Shown: positions 21,419 through 32,861 of the stretch, piece by piece
How the letters are laid out: every line of letters starts with the position of its first letter
Numbering within the stretch: position 1 is the first letter of the stretch
From: Takakia lepidozioides
Lineage: Eukaryota; Streptophyta; Takakiopsida; Takakiales; Takakiaceae
NCBI GenBank assembly: GCA_030704615.1
Contig: JAKLZA010000072.1
Span: forward strand, 1-50,000
Direction: 5' to 3'
DNA length: 50,000 nucleotides
Notes under the pieces: generated by a model
What the model was told of the DNA's origin: nothing
Databases searched by the model: none
The model's input: only the letters and a program-made list of their open reading frames with translations
Program-made: the position numbers and the translations under genes

Positions 21419-23008
21419 ATGGCCTTTAAAGCCCTTGTCGTGGCGCTAGCCCTGCTCTGCTTGGGTGCTGTGACAAGCGGCGCCCACAATGTTCGAAACA
21501 GTCGAGTAGATTGCCCGTCTCTGCATGAGGCGAGCAAGAGCCTCACCTTCAGGTCTCCGCCCATCGTGTTCCGTCCTGGGGACGTGAAAAACAAATTTTT
21601 CACAGTGGAGGCGCCCCCTGGTCGATTCGCCACTCGGGACTTCACTGCAGAGCTCGTGTACGAGAATGGTGAGTCTGTGCCACTTTACGATGTGTATCTC
21701 CACCACTGGGTTTTGAAGGAGTATAGCAGGGCTGAGGATGATGTCCACACAGACGCGGAATTCAAAGAGATGGTGGAGAGGGAGCCGGGTCATGCCATGT
21801 ACTCAACGTCCGATGCAAAGCTCGGCCGCAAGGTGCGGCCGGGGGTGCTTCAATATTGGGCGGAGGGTGCAGAGACCCGGCGTCTGATATCGAAGATTCC
21901 TGTTCCATACGGAGTGGAGGGAGGTAACCCTCCGGCTGGTCATAAATCTGAGTGGATCCTGAACGTGCATGGCATCGACACGAGGGGCGCTGTAGACAGA
22001 ATGGGGTGCACTGAATGCAGGTTTGTACCGAGCCACAGTTCAACATGATTCTTTTCCATAGTCGGAGTGGATTGTAAATTTCTAAAGGCTTAAATTGCTT
22101 CTTGCATTCTGTCCATGTACCCCTTCAGTTCTTAGCTACCCTTTGACTGCTTTTATCGTGACGAATTTTTTCACATGAACCATCTATGCTCCCCATGAAG
22201 GCTCGGGTGTAATCCAACAGATGGGAAATGCAGATGTGATCTATTCACCCGCGAGAATGGACGTAGTTCCTTGCCCGAGAATTACCTTGGGGGTCTCAGG
22301 TGCTGTGTTGACGAATCTCGCTGCATTTTGAAGGAAGGTTTCAATGCAGAGAAATTGGAGAGGACCATCTACTTGCAGGTAATCAGCTCACCGTACTGGT
22401 ATTTTGATCGTCCTGTACTCGCGTCCTTCTGAGAGTTAGGTTGTCTAGGCGAGTTGATAATTTGTTAATGCCTGCACCGCCGCCGGATGTTTGTCTTGCA
22501 GTATACCTGGGAATACGTAACCTGGGATGAGTGCATAGTACCTTTGAAGCAAGAAGAGCTTGATGTGACCGACAATGGAGATGGAGGGAAGACAGAATTT
22601 GATGTAGAGGGATGCAACGTCAGTGAGAATGCACTACTCATAGACGAATGTGTTGACACACGAGAAACGGTGTTTCAAGACTTGTTTCCTGATGGAGCCG
22701 AAATCATCCATGCTGTCTCTCACCTCCATGCTACAAGCCTGAATGCAACTCTCTACGGAGAAGATGGGCGGGTTATTTGCAACTCTCCTCCCATTTACGG
22801 CAGTGGCTCCACCGCTGGGAATGAGAAGGGCTACGTTGTTGGAAATGTTGCCTGTTACCCAACTTTGGGGAGTTCGACAATGAAGATAGGCAAGGGTGAG
22901 CTCCTTCGGTTTCAAGTGAAATATAGCAAGGTCGGGGGTCCGCATACTGGAGTGATGGGCCTCATGTTTCTGAAGCTAACCTCCGAGGCTCCTGTATCTG
23001 ATACCTAA
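21419..23008 (+). CDS. Stress up-regulated Nod 19 (SURNod19) family protein, copy 2
   Basis: Exons 21419-22020, 22234-22378 and 22502-23008 join in phase to 417 residues with the same intron positions as copy 1. The start ATG sits in a good context (GCCATGG). A signal peptide (MAFKALVVALALLCLGAVTS) and all family motifs are kept: FRSPPIVFRPGDVKNKFF, VYLHHWVLKE, TRGAVDRMGCTECR, HAVSHLHATSLNATLYGEDG, SPPIYGSG. Compared with copy 1 it lacks seven residues after GHAMYST and three in exon 2 (ENGRSS against ENGDSARSS), both in-frame changes. No stop or frameshift is seen, so both copies look functional. Confidence 0.93.
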
Positions 23009-23390
23009 ACTAAATCTTACTATGTAGGAAAGTGCCTTCCATCTCTGTGTGCTCTTCCATCTACAAAGTTGTGAAGAGGCAATGTATTGTGCCCATAACC
23101 GCACAGGTAGATGATAGATTTATCTTTGAACTAAGTCATCACAAGAAGCTGTCTCTCAGATTGATAACTGGGAGATATTTGATACAGTATCGACATAATT
23201 GAACCCAAGTTCAATTTAACTGTGACTGCAACAGTGGAGCTCATCTCCATTTGTCTGGTGCATCAAGGTATAATTAAGCAGAAGAAAAGTGTATTGAGAT
23301 CTTAGCCCGGAGCCACTAAAGGGAAATATTTGCTTTGATGGTGCAAAACTTTCAACCCTACAGTTGACACTTCACATTTTCTTCACACCT

Positions 23391-24825
23391 TCCAATTGTA
23401 CACATATTTCATGCTGCCTCATTTGGAGTACATGTTGACAAAGGCAGTGTCCAGGGTAGTGTTCATCGGACGCAGTTCCACCCTGTGGGGTTAACTATCA
23501 GTAATATGATGTGCTTGGAATCAAGTTGTGGTGGAGCATAGAGTGCAACACCATGTGCCAGTGAAAAGCTTATTACAAGGTGGTATGACCACGCTCCATA
23601 ACAGAATGAGACTTATTTGTTGACAAGCGATGATCCTGTTAACAGTTGCTTTCTCAAACAGCTTTCTGGAAACTGAGCTAAGCAGACATGTGAAAAGCTA
23701 AAGACCACCAAAATGACAGGGCTCCCTAGTTTCTTTTGATGCATAAGTGCCCTTTTGATGTTTGTTCTAAACGAGTAAGCATCAGTTACACAATGACACT
23801 AGGAGGCAACTGAGCACAACAGTGATCGGCCAATAGGAACATTTTTCCAACCAGCTCACCATTCCAGGAGTTGGCCCTGTTCAGAAGAACAAGAAAACAG
23901 TGAAGGGGAGTGAAATTCAGTCACCGTGCAACATTGGAATCAAAATTGACAAGGGTTGTAAGACAGCTGCCTTCCCAGTGGGAAAAGCTCAGACACCACA
24001 AGGCACGAAATGTCCAACAAAAATCTGGAAGGAACTAACGGATAACAGATGTGCGGTGTGACGCTCGAAGGAAGAGACACATCACAAATCCATTTAAGCC
24101 CCTAATCGAAAGACGGTGATGGCCTAAGCTTATCTACCGTGACCATTGCTATACTACTCATGAGTCATGACCACACCTTGAAGAAGCCAAACAGGACAGA
24201 AAATCAAGTTGCATCTGCAGCAACTGGCCTCACATGATGTAGGGCTACCTGCAGGCGTGCACTATCCTCAACACACAAGAGGATGCAAACTCGCAGGAGG
24301 GGTGACGCAAGAGGCAGTTTCACAATTCACGAGGTGCTGCTTTGCTTGACGGGCAATGCTCTCTTTCAACTGATCTTCTTGACGCACAGCTGCTTGAGGT
24401 GTGTAGCCAGTTGAGGTGGTCTTAGTGACAAGTTTTCTGCTTGATTTTGCTTGTCATGTCGCTCATTCCTCTTCACCACTGGTATACCAAGTTTTGGGTC
24501 TTGTAAGCAAGGCGATCACCCTTTTGAAATGCCAGAGCTTGACGAGTTTGGTGTGACGGTTGACAGGGGCGCGATGGGCATCTTGGGACAAAGACAGAAG
24601 CAAGGTGAAGCTGTTACATCCTCGAGTCCAACAGTAGACGCAGCCCTTCATGCTCGGGCCGGGTCATGTGATGCGTGGTGCGAGTTGAGACGGTGGGAAG
24701 GTGACGATTGTATCTGTAGGATAGTGGTGTCTTATCGCTCAAAGCGACTGCTGCTATTCTGCAAGGTCTTGCTTTTTCATGGTCAGGAATGGCTGCTTGT
24801 TTGATGGGGTGTGACTAGCTGCAAA
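23391..24825. other. Spacer, no recognised gene
   Basis: A 117-codon plus-strand frame at 24451-24804 has no signature I recognise. The stretch may include the promoter and leader of the PPR gene that follows. Confidence 0.4.
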
Positions 24826-27800
24826 ATGATCGCCCGTATTTTTCCGCTCTACAGTGAACACTTTGTTCTCAAGAGCTGCTACTCATCTTCGTGCAAGATA
24901 ATGGAGTTTCGAGTCTGGAATCAGACCCAGTTGTTTGTTTGGCATCAGAGTCGTGGCAAGGGTACCAGTCTTGGCTCTTCCACCGTCCCTACGCCTTCTA
25001 ATGGAGAACCAAGACACGGAAGAGGGAAGAGGGAAGGAAACGAGGATAGCTACGGGACCGCTGGGGATGTGATCTCATGGACTGCGAGGATTGCAGGATT
25101 AGCTCGGCAAGGGCGTAGTGTAGATGCATTTAAGCTTTTCCACCAGATGCAGAAAAACGGGGTGAATCCAAACAAGATCACCTTCTTGAGCGTTCTGAAA
25201 GCAGTTGCCAGCCCAGCAGTTCTAGAAGAGGGCAAGAAGGTCCATGCCCAGATCATCCGAGCTGGATTTGAATCAGATATCCAAATAGGGACCGCACTCG
25301 TCAGCATGTATTGCAAGTGCGGGAATGTGGTGGATGCGCACAAACTATTCGGTAAAATGCCTAATCGAGATCTGATCTTATGGAATGCTATAATTGCTGG
25401 ATCTGCTCGGCATGGTCATGCTAAGGAGGCTTTCAATCTCTGGTGGCAAATGCAAAGAGAAGGCATGATAGCAGACAAGGTCACTTTCATCAGCATCCTG
25501 AAAGCTTGTGTGAGTCCAGCAGCTCTGGAAGAAGGAAAGCGTCTCCATGCAGCCATCATCAAAGCTGGGTATGCATCGGATGTGCAAGTGGGAAACGCTC
25601 TAGTTATCATGTACTGCAAATGCGGGAGTGTCTTGGATGCACACCGATCGTTCACTAAAATGCCCCAGCGAGATTTGATCTCGTGGAATGTCATGATTGC
25701 AGCATTTGCTGCACATGGTGATGGTAAGCAGGCTTTCAACTGTTTTTGGCAAATGCAAAGAGAGGGCATGGTGGCTGATACTGTCACTTTCGTTAGCATT
25801 CTCAACGCGTGTTCCAGCACAGCATCTCTGGAGCAGGGCAAATGGCTCCATCAGCAAATTATCAAAGCCGGATTGCAGTCCGATGTCCGACTAGGGACGG
25901 CTCTCCTAACCATGTATTGCAAGTGCGCAAGTGTGGTGGATGCACGCAGGGTGTTTGACAGAATGCCTAGGCGAGACGTGGTCTCATGGAATGCCATGAT
26001 TGCAAAGTCTGCTCAGTACGGCCAATGTGAGGAGTCTTTCAACCTCTTTTGGCAAATGCAAAGAGAAGGGATGGTGGCCAACAAGGCCACTTTCATTGCC
26101 CTCCTCAACGCATGCACCAGCCCAGAATCTCTGGAACAGGGAAAATGGCTCCATGCAAGCATCATCAAGGCTGGATTTGAGTCAGATGTCAGAGTGGGGA
26201 CTGCACTTGTCAGCAGGTATTGCAAGTGGGGGAGTGTGGCAGATGCCCGGAGGGTCTTCGACAAAATGCCTGAACGAAATGTGGTCTCATGGAACGCAAT
26301 GATTGCTGGATTAGCTCAGCAAATGCAGGCTGCAGAAGCATTGGCAGTTTTTTGGCAAATGTTACAAGAAGGCATGAAGCCTGACAAAGTCACTTTCATT
26401 ACCATCCTCAATGCATGTGCCAGCCCAGGAACTCTAGAACAGGGCAAGCAGCTTCATGTGGCCATCATTAAAAGTCGGTTGGAGTCGGATGTCCAGGTGG
26501 GGAATGCACTTGTCAGCATGTATTGCAAGTGTGGGGTTGTGGCAGATGCTCACCGAGTCTTTCTGGAAATGCCTGAGCGAGATGTTGTCTCATGGAATGC
26601 GATGATTGCAGGTTTTTCACAGTGTGGTTCTTGTGCAGAGGCATGGGAAGTCTTTCAGCAAATGTATAGAGAAGGGGTGAAGGCTGACATAGTCACTTTT
26701 GGTACCATTCTCACTACCTGTGCCAGCCCAGCAGCTCTGGAACAGGGCAAGCAGCTCCATGCAGACATCATTGAAGCTGGATTTGAGTCAGATGTCTGGG
26801 TGGGAAATGCACTTGTGACCATGTATTGCAAGTGTGGGAGTGTGGTGGATGCTCGTCGAGTGTTCTTCAAAATGCCTGAACGAGATGTGATATCATGGAA
26901 TTCTATGATCGCAGGATTTGCTCAGCATGGTCACTGTGTAGAGGCGTTAGAAGTCTTTCAGGAAATGCAAAGAGAAGGTATAAATGCCAACAAGATCACT
27001 TTTATTAGCATCCTCCCTGCATGTGCCAGCCTAGCAGCCCTTGAACGGGGCAGACAGGTACATGCCTACGTCATCCAATCTGGATGTGAATCGGATGTCT
27101 GGGTGAGAAATGCTCTTGTAGACATGTATTCCAAGTGCGGGAGTGTGCGGGAGGCACGGAAAGTGTTTGACGAAACTCTTGAGCGAAATGTGGTCTCATG
27201 GAATGTGATGATTGGAGGATATGCCCAGCATGGGCATGCTATCGAGACCCTCCAACTCTTTGAACACATGCTCCAGGAAGGAGTGAAGCCAAATGATGTT
27301 ACATTTATTGGAATTCTCTCTGCATGCAGCCATATGGGCCTAGTGGATCAAGGCTATCACCATTTCCATTCTATGAGTCGAGATCATGGCATTACACCAA
27401 TTGAACAACACTATGGGTGCATGGTGGACCTTCTTGGCCGTGCAGGGCACTTGGATGAGGCAGTGGATTTTATCAGTACCATGCCATTTGAACCTGATGC
27501 TCCTGTGTGGGGGTCTTTGCTTGGTGCCTGCAGAACCTTTGGCGATGTGGCGCTGGCAGAATGGGCTGGAGAATGTCTTATTCAGTCGCAACCACAAAAT
27601 GCTGCAGCATATGTGCCGCTTCCCAACATGTACACTTTGGCTGGCAGGTGGTAGGATGTAGGAAGAAAAGTCATGCAGGAGAAGGGAGTTGAAAAGGAGC
27701 CAGCGTGCAGCTGGATTGAGGTCAATAATAGGGTACATGCATTCATGGAGAATATAGATCACACCCACAAACAGAGGAAATCTATTTGGAATTGAAGAGA

Positions 27801-28081
27801 TTGATGAAGCAGATGGAGGATGCTGGATATGCGCCAGACACATGCTTTGTAAATTTGGATCAACAGTGGAAGGAACAGGCTCTGTGCCACCACAGTGAAA
27901 AGCTGGCCATTGCTTTTGGGCTTGTCAGCACAGCCCCTGGGACTACTATCTGCATAATCAAGAATCTTCGGGTGTGTGGTGATTGCCACACTGCCACAAA
28001 GTTGGGTGAGAAATTGTTGCCAGGGATGCCAACCGCTTTCATCACTTCAAGAATGGGGTGTGCTCTTACAGGGATTTTTGG
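24826..28081 (+). pseudogene. PLS-DYW pentatricopeptide repeat gene, C-terminus broken
   Basis: Organellar RNA-editing factor family; each PPR repeat reads one RNA base and the DYW domain is a cytidine deaminase. From an ATG at 24826 one frame runs 942 codons to a TAG at 27652. It holds about eight near-identical PLS triplets of about 101 residues (DVVSWNAMIAG, ITFISILNACASP, EQGKQLH, LVSMYCKCGSV) and an E domain (HYGCMVDLLGRAGHLDEAV). Past the stop, the same frame reads EKGVEKEPACSWIEVNNRVH. A frameshift near 27772 leads to EIYLELKRLMKQMEDAG, HHSEKLAIAFGL and NLRVCGDCHTATK (HSE and CGDCH, the zinc and catalytic residues). A second frameshift near 28018 leads to RDANRFHHFKNGVCSYRDFW, ending at 28081. 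One stop and two shifts fall in the C-terminal tenth only, suggesting recent loss. A short E-type protein could still be made. Confidence 0.88.
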
Positions 28082-28519
28082 TGCCATCATTGCACTGTGC
28101 AAACTCACTCATGCATGAAGGGGCTCTCTGTCAGTCACTTCCCTTTTGTGCTTTCATCCCAGATGTGCAGCCATCGGTCATGCTGACATTGTGAGGGCCC
28201 AACATTTGGTGGCTACAGGTTAGCTACAGTGCCATCCACAACCCAAGAGGGGCCAACGACAGGAGTTCCTCAGACACCTCTACAAGCATTTGATACACAC
28301 GCCTCGCACACACTCTAATCCAATACAGCTGATCCATGAAATCCAACATCGAAAAATGCCTGGTTGTGGACACAGTTTTTTGGCAGAAAGTGGTCGGTAG
28401 CCCTATATTGTGAAACAAAGAAAGAAGAGTTTAATGACCGCAATTTAACCCAGAAATGCTCAAGCAGTTTTTTTCATTTGACCTTCAAAACTTGACCTCT
28501 AGGAACTTGGAGACTTAAG
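28082..28519. other. Spacer, no recognised gene
   Basis: This is the 3' flank of the PPR pseudogene. Nothing recognisable is seen. Confidence 0.35.
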
Positions 28520-30400
28520 TTCGGAATGCGCAGGGGCATTGGGGACTTGGTAGCCTGCGACCACATGTGCGAGCAGTAAGCCCGAAAATGGTGTCACCCT
28601 CATTCTCCAGCTTTGACCAAAGCTTCACCATACATGGAGCTATCTAATTTTACAGACTCCACCAAGTTGGCAGGGACTAACAAACTCCTTTGAGATTGTA
28701 CTCATAAGACGTTGTTTGCCGTAGCCTTGTGGCCATTGACCCCGCGCCCAGTTTGAGCGGGAACAAAAGGGACAGAACCTACCTCTGTCAGGGGCTGACG
28801 TTGGTAGTAAGACTTACCTCCATATAAAGAATTAATCCGGGTTTTCCAGATATCCTCTAGAAATCCCTTCACACAAGCATCAATCTGCTGTGTGTGATTT
28901 GCCCAAAAACTAGGCCCCAGGAGGGCCTGGGCTTTTGGCTCAGCCTCGAGACTTTCAAAGTTGGTAAACAGGGGTACAGGCACAATTCCCTTAATAGACA
29001 AACTCCTTGAGAAACATTGAGAGGGCAACGGAAATCATAGATTGAGGAAGGGATGCAGGTGAGAATGAATGTGTCATGACCAAAGCTATTATTATTGCCA
29101 TATTGTGTGTGAGTGATGGAGTGGTAAATGAGATGGGAAAGCTGTGTAGAAAGAACAATCAAGATGGCCCGATCTGTTCAGAGAGCAAGATGCGCCCTAA
29201 AGCTGCAAAAGATTGGGAGGGGAGAGGACATTGAAGACATGTAGAAACACATTTCCGTGTAATCACCTTGCATGCACCAGATGTCGGACCACCTCTGGGT
29301 ACAGTTCGAACCTGACCCTTTTGCTTTTCTTTTTCTTCATTTCCACCTCTGTTGGCTGATATGGCGCCATGTGTGGTGCTGTTTCGCATTTCCTTTTCCA
29401 TTCCGTCTTTCTTCTCATGCATTGTACTTCCTTCATCCTGACACTCGGGTATTCACCCAAAAATGTTGACACATTAAAGTTATCCGTAAAGTGACCATCC
29501 CTTCCGCCCCCAGATACATCCCCACTATACCTCTCCTGGGCACTTTGCGCGTATCCGGGAAGTCTTGCAAACACAGTACCACGCGCAAAGCTGCGCACAT
29601 ATTCTCCTTAAGTCAGCGTTGGCCGCTTCGTTCCACGCCGCGACGGGTACCCTGAGAGGAAAGCTTTTTAGGGAAAGCCAAAAAGCAAATGCAGGATTAA
29701 ACTCGTTTTGCTTTTTTGTTTTGTTTTTTTTTGTTTTTCTTTCCTAAGGAAATGGGACATCGGCCCTTTTAATCAAATTAAATAAATTAGAGTTTACAAA
29801 AGGTGGAAAAAATAACCACCAAGGAGGCCGTAAAGGCTATCCGAGGGGGAACTTCCCCGATACCATAGCAAACTAGCTATAAAGAGCATAAGGAATCAAA
29901 CTGAGATGAGTAGAAATAACTAAATAACATGGGGGGTGAAGAACTATGTAAGAAGGAGAAGAAACATGTGCCCAACGACCAGGATGTAAGCATACACAAG
30001 GGCCCGAGCTCCTTAGCGGTGACCTGAAAGCGTGCCCAACATACCCTAAGGCCTTAACTCCTAAATGGAAAGCCAAGTATTGCCTGTTGAAGATAATCGT
30101 AGTAGCTAGCCAGCCATGTCTGTTTGAGAACAAAACTGAAGCCGGCCAGTCAGACAATGACTGTACTCATAGCCTGCTAGGAAGTATCAATAAAAAAACT
30201 GGAAGCGAGAGATTGTGAGTCAAAACCGCAGCTGGGTTCTGAACTTAGTGATTCTTGCTTTATTGTGTCTCCAATTGGAATCACCGTCTTCACCATCACT
30301 GAGGGACATCCCAGGTAGTGGGAGAGGTGACATACCAGCTGATCCGCAAACTGGGAAGACAGGTACAGAAAAAGTCGTTTTTGCCCCATGACTGCTCAAA
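28520..30400 (-). repeat. Inverted repeat arm 1 of an unclassified dispersed element
   Basis: The whole stretch reappears in reverse at 40573-42225, with shared landmarks such as CCACATGTG / CGCATGTGG, CTCTAATTTATTTAATTTGA, GGCCTCCTTGGTGG, and the same small frames in both arms (SDWP.SVLFSNRH.WLATTI; THTQYGNNNSFGHDTF). The copies differ by scattered substitutions, by a 307-bp insertion here, and by an extra 80-odd bases in the other arm. The GGCCTCCTTGG...T-run...TTTGTAAACTC stretch resembles plant LINE 3' ends, but I see no reverse transcriptase. Confidence 0.85.
28680..29008. mobile_element. 307-bp insertion with 11-bp target duplication
   Basis: ACAAACTCCTT occurs at 28680-28690 and again at 28998-29008; the inverted arm at 42050-42070 has a single copy of this site and no insert. 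The inserted 28691-28997 is the same repeat as 3945-4185 in the hydrolase intron. On the minus strand it reads GIVPVPLFTNFESLEAEPKA and QQIDACVKGFLEDIWKTR, then a splice-donor-like AG|GTAAGTC. I do not recognise the protein. Confidence 0.8.
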
Positions 30401-30524
30401 ATCACTGATGAGCTTCCTCTCGCGTTACTCAGAGGATCTGGAAACAGATGCAACCAATATACCCCAGGCTTTTCTTCCCTCAGTAAACAAGTCCTAATAT
30501 ATATAAAACAGGATGGACCTTCCC

Positions 30525-32510
30525 TAAACTAGATTCTAAATCAATCAAATGTACATTTGTTGGCTATGAATATCAGTCAACAAAGGGATACAGGCTGTAC
30601 AACTCATCTTCTCGTAAGGTTATTATCAGCAAGGATGTCCATTTTGATGAGGAAGAATTGATTATTGTAAAGGTGCTATCTCCACAGAAGATCCTGCTAC
30701 TATATCCATCATTTCCAACAATACACCGGAGTCACCACCTGGCATTGACATGTGGATTTCCCGAAAGATTCATCTCTTGACATGAAACTTGTCACTGATC
30801 ATGATGATACAAGTCTGACACAGGCACAGGACCATGAATCTGTTCCTATAAATCTGGAAATTGTTCCACCGGCTACAACAGAGACTCAAGAGGAAGAGGT
30901 TATCCAACCTAGAAGATCCAAGAGAACAATGAAGAAACCTGCATATCTAATGGATGATTATGTGAATGCGGTAGAGGTCTCTTTTGAGCACGGCTAATTT
31001 TGAGGAGGCATCTAAATCTTCTAGGTGGAAAGAAGCCATGCAACATGAGATTGATTCTATTTATAAGAATCAGACTTGGCAACTAGTCGACCTTCCTCCT
31101 AGAAAGAGACCGATAACTGCCAAATGGGTTTATCGTGTGAAGAGAAAAGCAGATGGTTCTACAGACAAACTCAAGGCACGTTTGGTTGCTCGTGGATTTC
31201 AGCAAATAGAAGGAACAGACTTTAAGGAGACATTTGCACCTGTCGTAAAATGGGGTACTATAAGGGCGGTGGTTGCCTTTGCTGCACACTCAGGTTGCCT
31301 ATCTACCACTTGGACGTAAAAACCGCCTTCTTGAATGGGGAATTAAATGAGGAAGTGTTTATGGAGCAACCACATGGATTTGCATCACCAGGGAACACAT
31401 CAAAGGTATGTAAGTTGCTCAAGGCACTATACGGCCTCAAACAAGCTCTGCATGGTACTCAAAGATAGATACGTACCTAAAATCACAAGGTTTGCTTCGT
31501 AGCAACGCAGATTACAATCTCTATTACCTGCACGAAAAAGACAATGGAAAGATCATGATGCTTATTCTCTACGTTGATGACCTCTTACTCACTAGGAATC
31601 ATACCGAGAAGGTGGAGTGCTAAGGACTCAACTCAAAAGTGCGTTTGATATGACAGATCTGGGCCTCATCAATCTTTACCTAGCAGCAGAGTTCATACGT
31701 TTGCATAACGGATCATGTTGACACAACGTGGTTATATCAAGAAAATGCTGGAGGAATTTAATATGGTTGACTGTAACCCTCACTGTGTTCCTATGATAGA
31801 AGGCTTGAAGCTGATCAGTGACATGGGAGCACCAGCGATTGATGCGACCTTGTACGGGCGAATGGTGGGAAAATTAATCTATTTAACAAATACTCGCCCA
31901 GATCTAGCATATTCTGTAGGGCTGGTGAGTCGTTTCATGTCGAAACCCAAGCAAACCCACTTTGAGGCAGTCAAGCAGATATTCAGATACGTAAAGGGAA
32001 CAGCTGATTTTGGGTTGTTTTTTTAGAAAGGCACAGATGACATCCTAAACGGCTTCATTGACGCAGACTGGGCAGGAGACTCCGAAAATTGCCACTCAAC
32101 AACTGGCTACATTTTTCGTCTTGGGCAAAGTGCTATCACTTGGTGTTCAAAGAAGCAATCTACTCTGGCTTTGTCTTCGACAGGAGCAGAATATCATGCC
32201 CTTGTTGAGGGTGCAAAAGAAACGGTCTGGTTGAGATTTCTCATGGCTGAGCTCGGATTTTTGGGACATGAACCCACAACACTACTATGTGACAACCAAT
32301 CTAGTGTGAAAATCGCAAAAATTCTTGTGTTCCATGCACGCACTAAACATATAGAGGTTCATTACCACTATATTAGTGAAAAGGTAGAAAACAGAGAAAT
32401 AGATCTAGTTCATGTCGCAACTGGTGATCAAGTAGTTGTACTCCAAATTTAGAAGTGAGCTTGGTGTTTGCAGTCTCTCTGAAGTTGTTGCCTCGTAGTG
32501 ACGTAAGGTT
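30525..32510 (+). pseudogene. Copia pol remnant (integrase end, reverse transcriptase, RNase H)
   Basis: In order: KLDSKSIKCTFVGYEYQSTK and VIISKDVHFDEEE (end of integrase) from 30525; RRSKRTMKKPAYL; the RT start SRWKEAMQHEIDSIYKNQTW with TAKWVYRVKRKADGS; a frame change near 31300, then [40 protein letters not shown] near 31560-31600 with the YVDD active site; another change, then GRMVGKLIYLTNTRPDLAYS; and RNase H (STGAEYHALVEGAKETVWLR, LLCDNQSSVKIAKI, ARTKHIEVHYHYI). Stops and frameshifts occur between nearly every block. Gag, protease and the integrase core are missing on the 5' side. Confidence 0.92.
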
Positions 32511-32520
32511 TGAGAGGGGG
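32511..32520 (+). other. Polypurine tract of Copia element
   Basis: TGAGAGGGGG directly precedes the TG start of the LTR. Confidence 0.8.
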
Positions 32521-32861
32521 TGTTAGAATTATTAGACCTTCCTCCAATGCACCGTCCGGCTAATTAAGCTAACTTTAGTTATGTCCACATGATCACCGAC
32601 TGTATAGGAGCACAGTTATTGACTACATAGGAGTAGTTGGTATTCTTTGGCTCTTCTAGTTAATTGAGCCCTTTACATTTACTAGGCTTAGCTGTGCCAC
32701 TTGTGTATATATTGCTGGCCTTGTCTGGCAACGTATTGTATTCCGGTTCTAGATCCTTGGTGTATAGTGCTCTTCATTTTATCAGTAATGTGTCCTAATA
32801 TTCATCTTATCATGTCTTCAACATAAACTTGTGTCTGAGTAGGTAAGATGAGATTCCAACA
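32521..32861 (+). repeat. Copia 3' LTR (341 bp)
   Basis: It starts TGTTAGAATTATTAGACC and ends GAGATTCCAACA. A TATA-like TGTATATAT lies near 32703. No second copy was found in the window, so the 5' part of the element was lost. Confidence 0.8.

Larger units (their letters stand above)
20600..23390. repeat. Duplication unit, copy 2 (SURNod19 gene with flanks)
   Basis: It matches copy 1 at 6180-9230 as described there. The hydrolase gene that lies upstream of copy 1 is not present upstream of this copy; the MITE lies there instead. Confidence 0.85.

Noticed and set aside
24451-24804. 117-codon frame ahead of the PPR gene
   Set aside because: It has no recognisable motif and mixed composition; more likely leader or spacer.
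25050-27269. Minus-strand open frames across the PPR gene
   Set aside because: Their periodic wording only mirrors the plus-strand PPR repeats.
29873-30157. Hydrophobic 94-codon frame, also seen at 40827-41186
   Set aside because: It recurs only because the whole stretch is a dispersed inverted repeat; no protein family is evident and the two copies differ by a large in-frame gap.
30752-30997. 81-codon frame as an independent small gene
   Set aside because: It is the variable linker of Copia pol between integrase and reverse transcriptase (RRSKRTMKKPAYL is typical).
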